A DNA stretch of 20,443 nucleotides, from the NCBI GenBank assembly GCA_002492415.1, contig DKYK01000014.1, forward strand, positions 1-20,443, read 5' to 3'. Below the pieces are notes generated by a model. That model was not told the origin of the DNA. It saw only the letters and a program-made list of their open reading frames with translations, and ran no database searches. Shown piece after piece: positions 15,528 to 20,443 of the stretch. The first letter of the stretch is position 1; each line of letters starts with the position of its first letter. Source of the DNA: Christensenella sp. UBA7102 (GTDB lineage Bacteria > Bacillota > Clostridia > Christensenellales > UBA1750). A program made the translations under genes and the position numbers.

Positions 15528-16118
15528 GTGAAATTGTTGATTGCAAGCAACAATGCGCATAAAATTGCGGAGATCAAGGCCATTGTAGACGATTTCTTCG
15601 ACGAGGTGCTTTCGCTGCGCGAGGCGAAGGTTGAAATCGATGTGGAAGAGAGCGGGGAGACCTTTGCGGACAATGCGCGCATCAAGGCGGAGACCATCTG
15701 CGAAATGACAGGGTGCGCTGCGCTGGCGGATGACTCTGGTCTGATGGTGGATGCGCTGGGGGGCGAGCCGGGCGTGTATTCCGCGCGCTACGCGGGTGTA
15801 CATGGCAATGATGCGGCAAACAACGCAAAACTGATGGAGAAACTGGCGGGCGTGCCGGAAGGCGAGAGGGGCGCGCAGTTTGTCAGCGCCATCGCGCTGG
15901 CCAGGCCGGGAATGCCGCTGGTGGTGACGGAGGGGATTTGTCGGGGACATATTGCTCGGGAGCCTTACGGAGAGAATGGATTTGGCTATGATCCGTATTT
16001 TATACCCGAGGGCATGACGAATACCTTCGCTGAATTGCCGCCGGAGAGAAAAAACGCCGTTTCACACCGTGCCCGCGCGCTGGATGCACTGAAAAAGCTG
16101 CTGATGGAGGAGAAGTAG
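15528..16118 (+). CDS. rdgB: XTP/dITP diphosphatase (RdgB/HAM1)
   Basis: The protein has 196 aa, the usual size. Diagnostic motifs are SNNAHK (7-12), the DDSGL active-site block (68-72), GVYSARYAG (82-90), the nucleobase pocket GFGYDPYF (151-158) and SHRARAL (179-185). The enzyme hydrolyses ITP, dITP and XTP to monophosphates and pyrophosphate, keeping deaminated purines out of nucleic acids. The start is GTG, chosen because GAGGAGA lies 7 nt upstream and the protein's first strand begins there. It ends in TAG, 3 nt before the next ATG, so the two genes are translationally coupled. Confidence 0.97.
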   Translation: MKLLIASNNAHKIAEIKAIVDDFFDEVLSLREAKVEIDVEESGETFADNARIKAETICEMTGCAALADDSGLMVDALGGEPGVYSARYAGVHGNDAANNAKLMEKLAGVPEGERGAQFVSAIALARPGMPLVVTEGICRGHIAREPYGENGFGYDPYFIPEGMTNTFAELPPERKNAVSHRARALDALKKLLMEEK

Positions 16119-16121
16119 AGT

Positions 16122-16637
16122 ATGCGCTATGTCGTGCTGTCCGATACGCATGGAGACTTGCGCAGGATATTTGCAGCGGTGGACTATATCCGTGCGCTCG
16201 GGGCCGACGAAGGGCTGTTCCTGGGCGATCTGTGCTGCGACGCAAGTTTGCTGGAAAAAGAGCTGCGCATCCCATTTCGCGCGGTGGCGGGGAATTGCGA
16301 CGCAGGCATGACCAGGTGGCCGGATGAGGACGTAGTAATGGCGGAGGGCGCACGCATTTTTATAAGCCACGGACATCGCTTCGACGTATATGAAGGTCCG
16401 CAGCGCCTGATTTGGGCGGCACAGGAGCGGGAATGCACCGTGGCGCTCTACGGGCACACGCATCGCCAGGAGTTGCTGCATGAACAAGGTGTGCTGGTGA
16501 TGAATCCTGGTTCGCTGTGTCGGCCTCGCGCTTCCGAAGCGGGCTTCGGACTGCTGGATGTGAAGAACGGACAGGCGAAGGGTCTGCTGCTGCCCTTTTG
16601 CGGGCAGCAAGAGAAGGGTGACAGCTTTTTCTGGTAG
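16122..16637 (+). CDS. YfcE/MJ0936-type metallophosphoesterase (YsnB-like)
   Basis: The protein has 171 aa and shows the full dimetal motif set: SDTHGD (Asp8, His10), GD (Asp36), GNCD (Asn58), ISHGH (His83, His85) and YGHTH (His112, His114). The family hydrolyses phosphodiesters with manganese or nickel; the natural substrate is unclear. Its place directly behind rdgB matches B. subtilis ysnA-ysnB. GGAGGAG lies 9 nt before the ATG. Nucleotide binding or housekeeping would fit the rdgB neighbour. No terminator is evident in the 53 nt downstream. Confidence 0.94.
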   Translation: MRYVVLSDTHGDLRRIFAAVDYIRALGADEGLFLGDLCCDASLLEKELRIPFRAVAGNCDAGMTRWPDEDVVMAEGARIFISHGHRFDVYEGPQRLIWAAQERECTVALYGHTHRQELLHEQGVLVMNPGSLCRPRASEAGFGLLDVKNGQAKGLLLPFCGQQEKGDSFFW

Positions 16638-16690
16638 GTATTTAATCGATATTCAGAACAATAATTCGAGAGATTGACAGAAAGGGCAAT

Positions 16691-17437
16691 ATGAAACTGC
16701 AACTGCGACTGAATACAAATCATTTAAAACTGATTGCAATTATTGCCATGACGATAGACCATGCATGTGATTTGATTTATCCCGGTTTCCCAGCTAAACC
16801 GGGAGCAATGGCATTACATATTGTCGGGCGTTTAACAGCCCCTATTATGTGGTTTTTTGTGTGTGAAGGGTATTATCACACGCATAATGTTAAAAAATAT
16901 ATGCTGCGAATGGGAGTTTTTGCTATAATCTCACATTTTGCATATTGTTTTGCATTCGGAATAAATCCAATTCCGTTCAGTACGGGAATTTTTAATCAGA
17001 CAAGTGTTATGTATCCGCTTTTTATTGCGGTCTTGGTTTTGTGGATGAAGGACAACGACTTTCCAATGAAGAATTGGGTTAAGAATATACTGATTTTTGT
17101 ATTGATTTGGAGTGCTTTTCCAGCGGATTGGAGCTGCATAGCAGTGTTGGCAATATTGGAAATGTATAAGAAAAGGGGAAACTTAAAAGCGCAGATGAAA
17201 GAAATGCTTCTGTATGTTGCAATATATGCAGTAGTATCGTTCTTTTTTGTAAGCAGGGTTTACGCTTTGGCGCAGATTGGTGTTTTGTTAGTCTATCCTG
17301 TGTTAAAGCTGTACAATGGTGAAAAGGGGAAAGCGAAATGGATGAAATGGTTTTTCTATCTATATTATCCCATCCATTTGATTTTCATTGGAGTGCTTCG
17401 TATCTGTATTTATGGAGATATCAGCTTATTATTTTAG
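16691..17437 (+). CDS. TraX-family integral membrane protein
   Basis: The protein has 248 aa with about eight hydrophobic segments. The TraX signatures are visible: LKLIAIIAMTIDHA (13-26), the GRLTAPIMWFFVCEGYYHT block and FFYLYYPIHLIFIGVLR near the end. F-plasmid TraX acetylates pilin; chromosomal Firmicutes homologues probably acylate surface molecules, but their substrates are unknown. GAAAGGG lies 5 nt before the ATG. Base use differs sharply from its neighbours: the gene is AT-rich, with many TTT, ATT and AAA codons, while genes on both sides favour GC-ending codons. This suggests acquisition from a low-GC Firmicute. It stops with TAG. Confidence 0.88.
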   Translation: MKLQLRLNTNHLKLIAIIAMTIDHACDLIYPGFPAKPGAMALHIVGRLTAPIMWFFVCEGYYHTHNVKKYMLRMGVFAIISHFAYCFAFGINPIPFSTGIFNQTSVMYPLFIAVLVLWMKDNDFPMKNWVKNILIFVLIWSAFPADWSCIAVLAILEMYKKRGNLKAQMKEMLLYVAIYAVVSFFFVSRVYALAQIGVLLVYPVLKLYNGEKGKAKWMKWFFYLYYPIHLIFIGVLRICIYGDISLLF

Positions 17438-17587
17438 CGAGGAGCAAAACACTTTGAAGGATTGTAAGGTGAGTGTACTTTAGCGATTATATGTGAAAAT
17501 ATGCATCTGACTTGAAATTTTAAACAGTGGATACGCTTTTCCGAAAAAGGAAGCTCTGAAATGAGTGGCGCCGTTTGTTCGCCCCTA

Positions 17588-17616
17588 TTGATTCTGCAAT
17601 TGGATTGCGGTATACT
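17588..17616 (+). promoter_or_regulatory. promoter of the UroD-like pseudogene
   Basis: TTGATT (17588-17593) and TATACT (17611-17616) are 17 nt apart, close to consensus. The AAGGAG ribosome site and ATG at 17655 follow, so expression signals survive although the coding part is broken. Confidence 0.7.
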
Positions 17617-17654
17617 GAATATATCCCAGTACAAATATAAAGGAGAACCTGCTT

Positions 17655-18673
17655 ATGCGCAAGCCAGATTTTGAGCGCAACACGCTGCGTGCGCTGCGCG
17701 GCGGGGTGCCGGAGCTCCCCGTACTGTTCGAATTGTTTCTCAACGACACGATGTACCGCCATTTTGCAGGCCATGGCCCGGTAGGAGAGGGCGCGTTGGG
17801 ATAGATCCGCATGGTCATCGATGCGATGGCGGCGGCGGGCTACGACTACGCCACCTGCCATGTGCCGGGATTTGGCTTTGCCACAGGGGAACGCGATGCG
17901 CTGTCCACCGTCTCGCTCAATGAGGGAGCTGTCATCAAGGATTGGGAATCTTTTGATAGGTATGTGTGGCCCGATCCGTCGTCGGCAGGTTTTTCCATAC
18001 TGGAGCAGGCGGCGCACTATCTGCCGGAGGGTATGAAGCTGATGGTCATGGGCCCGGCGGTGTGCTGGAAAACGTGATTGGGCTCGTCGGTTACGAAAAC
18101 CTCTGCTATCTGATCTACGATGAGCCCAAACTGGTGCAGGCGGTGTTCGACCAAGTGGGCAGCCGCATGGTGCAGTACTACGAGGGCGCGGCGTCTATCC
18201 CTACCGTAGGTTTCCTCTCTTCAAACGACGACTGGGGATTTAATACGCAGACCTTCCTCTGTCCCGAGGATATGCGCAAATACGTATTCCCCTGGCACAA
18301 AAAGATCGTGGAGGCGGCGCATCGCAACGGCAAGCCCTGCCTGCTGCACTCCTGTGGCCGCTTTGACGAGGTCATTAACGACGTGATCGAGGACATGAAG
18401 TTTGACTGCCGCCACTCCTACGAGGACAACATCTGCCCGGTGGAGGAGGCCTACGAAAGGCTGCACGGCCGCATTGCCGTCGCGGGCGGCATTGACATGA
18501 ATCTGCTGGCCTCCGGCACACCCGAGCAGGTTTACGCGCGCTCGCGCGCCATGCTGGAGCGCACCGCGGAACGCGGCGGCTATCTGCTGGGAACCGGCAA
18601 CAGCGTGCCCGAGTACATACCGCTGGAAAACTACTGCGCTATGACCCGCGCTGCGCTGGAACGCGATGCGTAG
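17655..18673 (+). pseudogene. uroporphyrinogen-decarboxylase-family (MtaA/CmuA-like) protein, disrupted
   Basis: The intact protein would have about 340 aa. The N-terminal part (MRKPDFERNTLRALRGG) reads to a TAG at 17802-17804, resumes in the same frame to 18077, and then continues only in another frame from about 18056 to 18673. Loss of one G near 18056 (CCGGG to CCGG) restores MGPGGVLENVIGL if corrected. The C-terminal half is typical of UroD-like proteins, with LLHSCGRF supplying the His-x-Cys metal site of the corrinoid-methyltransferase branch, not the heme enzyme. Intact relatives move methyl groups in one-carbon or demethylation metabolism; no corrinoid protein gene is nearby. Two lesions argue for true decay, though assembly error is not excluded. 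Confidence 0.88.
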
Positions 18674-18690
18674 CGCACCCCAAGCATGGA

Positions 18691-18740
18691 AAAAAGCCGC
18701 CCCCTGTCCGCTCTTTTTCGAGCGGGCGGGGACGGCTTTA
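18691..18740 (-). terminator. terminator of the minus-strand hypothetical gene
   Basis: AAAGCCG (18693-18699) pairs with CGGCTTT (18733-18739), enclosing a second GC-rich pairing (CCGCTC with GAGCGG). On the minus strand the stem is followed by TTTTTT, so it ends the transcript from 19363; it may also catch the convergent pseudogene. Confidence 0.8.
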
Positions 18741-18772
18741 AGGGGAGTCCTGCGCGGCTTCGGATTCCCCGA

Positions 18773-19363
18773 TTACAGTTTTCGGAACAGATCGTTGATG
18801 CGCTTTCCCGCGGCTTCATTGTCCCGTGTGTACTGCTCCGACTGCCGCTTTTCCTCATTGAGACGCCGTGCTTCCTCCTGCGCCCGACGGCGCAGAAGCT
18901 CTTGATAGTTTTGTCTCAACGTCTGCAGGTTTGACATCGCTTGCGTCAGCTCGAGGTTGTCGTCGTAAGTCGTCACGCGGAAGCCCAAGCTTTTCTGCGA
19001 TGGTGCAAACACCGAGTCCGCAATCTGGTTTTCTGGATTGTACAGCAAAGACTGGATGCCATAGGAGATAAAGACGCTGATATTATCGTCGGTGTAATAA
19101 TTGGAACGAAGCAGCTGCATCTGGCGCCCGTCCGGCAGTTCGCAGACGATTTGCCCCTCTTGGTTTTGAAACTTGAAAAAACCCTGCTTTGGAGCGGTTT
19201 TTGAGACAATCCGGACAAAAATCTGCGAGTGCATAACCGGGGAACTATTGTCGCCAAACATTTCTCCAATGGAGATGATCTGACCCGGCCAGAATTCCCG
19301 CTGAAATGCGCTATATTCATGATCCGGAATAAAAACCCCAGGGAAAAAATCAATGGTCCACAT
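18773..19363 (-). CDS. hypothetical protein with C-terminal coiled coil
   Basis: The protein has 196 aa that I do not recognise. Residues 1 to about 125 look like a beta-rich globular domain (for example HSQIFVRIVSK and ISVFISYGIQSLLY). Residues about 135-196 are a charged helix with heptads (LRQNYQELLRRRAQEEARRL) and probably form a coiled coil. There is no signal peptide or membrane segment. GAGGAGGGGG lies 6 nt before the ATG, the strongest ribosome site in this part. It lies 62 nt downstream of the methyltransferase and could share its transcript. A structural or oligomeric role is possible, but this is a guess. Confidence 0.75.
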   Translation of the reverse strand: MWTIDFFPGVFIPDHEYSAFQREFWPGQIISIGEMFGDNSSPVMHSQIFVRIVSKTAPKQGFFKFQNQEGQIVCELPDGRQMQLLRSNYYTDDNISVFISYGIQSLLYNPENQIADSVFAPSQKSLGFRVTTYDDNLELTQAMSNLQTLRQNYQELLRRRAQEEARRLNEEKRQSEQYTRDNEAAGKRINDLFRKL

Positions 19364-19425
19364 AGGTTCCCCCTCCTCGTTTAATTAGGATACATGATTG
19401 ATGCAGCATTCCGATCTGCCGTCGA

Positions 19426-20232
19426 TCAATTCTTTTTAGCGGCGATAAGATAGCTGAACGGGAATTTCCCCTCTACCATTGGGTCGGGACTGCCGTCCAG
19501 ATCGAAGGGGTATTCTTCAAAGCTCTCGATTTCGATTCCATTATGAAGGATCGCGGTAATGACATCGGACATTTGGTGCATAAACCAAAAGCATTCCTCC
19601 GCTTCGTATTCTACGTTGCCAAAGTAGTCCAGCCCTTTGGGGTAATGATTCGGGCCTGCCTCAAAGTAGGAGGTCAGCTTGTTAAAGTTTTGTTCCCGGA
19701 AGTTAAACCCATTTTCGAAAAAGTACTTAAAGGGATGAATTTCGAATATGATGATGCGTCCGTCTTTCTTAAGCAGCCTTGAGATGACGCTGAAATACGC
19801 ATTTAAGTCCGGGAACCACTGCAAGGATCCCTGTGAAATGTATATAAAATCAAAATAAGCGTTATAGGTTTCGTCTATTTCCAGCGCGTTTGTCCGGACG
19901 AACTTTACATTCGCCTTTGCAATTCCGGCCAGCTCCTCCGCCTCCAGAATCGCGGCGTCAGAAATATCAAAACCGACGCCTTCTTTTGCGCCGAGTCGCA
20001 TCAGCGACAGCAATTCTCTACCGTTGTTACATGGTATATGCGATATTGTTTTGCCGCTAAAGTCAATCTTTTTCAGCTGTTCGTTGACGACGGAATCGCG
20101 TTGCTTTTTCAGCGTTGTAAATTCAGGATCCCGAAAACCGATATGCAGAGAATGGTTGAAGGCCCTTTGGTGATAGACCGCAGCCTGATTCCAAGCAGCC
20201 CGATTGCTTTCGAACAAGTCCTTGTCCTTCAT
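19426..20232 (-). CDS. class I SAM-dependent methyltransferase
   Basis: The protein has 268 aa. A Rossmann-type methyltransferase core is visible: motif I SHIPCNNGRELLSLMRLGA (64-82) with the SAM-binding acidic residue Asp89 in GVGFDIS, a middle strand YFDFIYISQGSLQWFPDL, and the RLLKKDGRIIIFEIHPF segment. Its motif I has PCNNGRE in place of the common GxGxG, as in a subgroup of Firmicutes methyltransferases. The substrate is unknown. I chose the ATG at 20232 because GGGAGG lies 9 nt upstream; a GTG at 20241 overlaps the ribosome site. The gene has its own promoter and ends shortly before the hypothetical gene, with no terminator between. Confidence 0.9.
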   Translation of the reverse strand: MKDKDLFESNRAAWNQAAVYHQRAFNHSLHIGFRDPEFTTLKKQRDSVVNEQLKKIDFSGKTISHIPCNNGRELLSLMRLGAKEGVGFDISDAAILEAEELAGIAKANVKFVRTNALEIDETYNAYFDFIYISQGSLQWFPDLNAYFSVISRLLKKDGRIIIFEIHPFKYFFENGFNFREQNFNKLTSYFEAGPNHYPKGLDYFGNVEYEAEECFWFMHQMSDVITAILHNGIEIESFEEYPFDLDGSPDPMVEGKFPFSYLIAAKKN

Positions 20233-20259
20233 AATGTTCACCTCCCGTAGTATGATGCT

Positions 20260-20288
20260 ATTATACTGGAAAAGCGAATGATTTTCCA
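20260..20288 (-). promoter_or_regulatory. promoter of the methyltransferase gene
   Basis: On the minus strand TGGAAA (20288-20283) and a perfect TATAAT (20265-20260) are 17 nt apart. The leader to the ATG at 20232 is about 20 nt. Confidence 0.65.
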
Positions 20289-20384
20289 GCGCTTCCTTCC
20301 ATTACTTGTTTGGGGTTCAAAGCCACTTGTAAAGGGAGAGCGGCGCAGTCGGTGAGCATGCACGCCAAAGACAGTGAGCATATA

Positions 20385-20412
20385 GAAAAAACTCCGAAAA
20401 ATCGGAGTTTTT
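20385..20412 (-). terminator. terminator downstream of the tRNA
   Basis: ACTCCGA (20391-20397) and TCGGAGT (20402-20408) pair around an AAAA loop, with A/T extension of the stem and six T residues on the minus strand. It ends the tRNA transcript that enters from beyond the window edge. Confidence 0.88.
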
Positions 20413-20419
20413 AAGGAAC

Positions 20420-20443
20420 TGGTGGAGCTAAGGGGACTTGAAC
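20420..20443 (-). tRNA. 3' end of a tRNA gene, cut by the window edge
   Basis: Read on the minus strand the last 24 nt give a T-loop (GTTCAAGT), the 3' T-stem strand CCCCT, a 3' acceptor strand TAGCTCC, discriminator A and an encoded CCA end, corresponding to tRNA positions 53-76. The 5' acceptor should read about GGAGCTA. The anticodon lies outside the window, so the amino acid cannot be named. Confidence 0.85.

Noticed and set aside
13983..17804. TAG as a recoded sense codon (pyrrolysine or other), suggested by two in-frame TAG codons in HAD and UroD-like genes
   Set aside because: Several good genes here end in TAG at the expected place (cell-wall protein at 10791, rdgB at 16116, TraX at 17435), one directly before a coupled start. 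The UroD-like gene also carries a frameshift, so decay or read error is simpler.
20352..20381. Short direct repeat GTGAGCAT (two copies)
   Set aside because: Only eight bases and two copies; chance is sufficient and no regulator context is visible.
1..20443. CRISPR arrays, transposases, integrases, phage genes or toxin-antitoxin pairs
   Set aside because: No such genes, repeat arrays or terminal inverted repeats were seen on either strand.

Overview
The window looks like a chromosomal segment from a spore-forming or spore-derived member of the Clostridia (Firmicutes). It has a fairly GC-rich coding style with strong AGGAGG-type ribosome sites and consensus sigma-A promoters. The evidence for this placement is a T-box leader, a GerM-type lipoprotein next to rdgB and a small metallophosphoesterase (the Bacillus subtilis gerM/ysnA/ysnB order), a SpoVB-like flippase, a DegV protein and a TraX-family protein. 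Species cannot be named from sequence alone.

Layout. (1) 1-1253: a promoter, a coiled-coil C4 zinc-ribbon protein, then the RNase P RNA gene (rnpB) only 19 nt behind it, closed by a strong terminator. (2) 1340-2340: a DegV lipid-binding protein on the minus strand with its own promoter. (3) 2381-8248: a tight six-gene plus-strand operon for carbohydrate metabolism: mutarotase-like protein, CE7 acetyl esterase, xylose-isomerase-like TIM-barrel epimerase, a SpoU/TrmH RNA methyltransferase, a Gfo/Idh/MocA oxidoreductase and an iron-type alcohol dehydrogenase. No transporter or regulator is present. (4) 8267-9737: a minus-strand glycerol-dehydrogenase-like gene with a complete T-box leader (probable Leu CUC specifier). 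The encoded protein has Gly where the family has a metal-binding Asp. (5) 9814-10860: a secreted peptidoglycan-binding protein starting at TTG. (6) 10881-12218: a SpoVB-like MOP flippase, minus strand. (7) 12359-13590: a short promoter-to-terminator unit (candidate sRNA or attenuator), then a GH113-like glycoside hydrolase with its own promoter. (8) 13611-14321: a HAD phosphatase broken by an in-frame TAG. (9) 14422-16637: gerM, rdgB and a YfcE/MJ0936-type phosphoesterase, a conserved neighbourhood that here lacks rph. (10) 16691-17437: an AT-rich TraX-family membrane protein, probably acquired. (11) 17655-18673: a UroD/MtaA-like gene ruined by a TAG and a 1-nt deletion. (12) 18691-20288: a hypothetical coiled-coil protein and a SAM methyltransferase, both minus strand. 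(13) 20385-20443: the 3' end of a tRNA on the minus strand, cut by the window edge, with its terminator.

How it fits together. The six-gene operon plausibly deacetylates, isomerises and redox-converts a sugar or sugar acid taken up elsewhere, and the nearby GH113-like hydrolase could supply mannan-type oligosaccharides. The most unusual element is the amino-acid-starvation riboswitch (T-box) in front of a dehydrogenase homologue with a damaged metal site. Two decayed genes within about 5 kb, together with the AT-rich TraX gene, mark 13.6-18.7 kb as a region of gene turnover.
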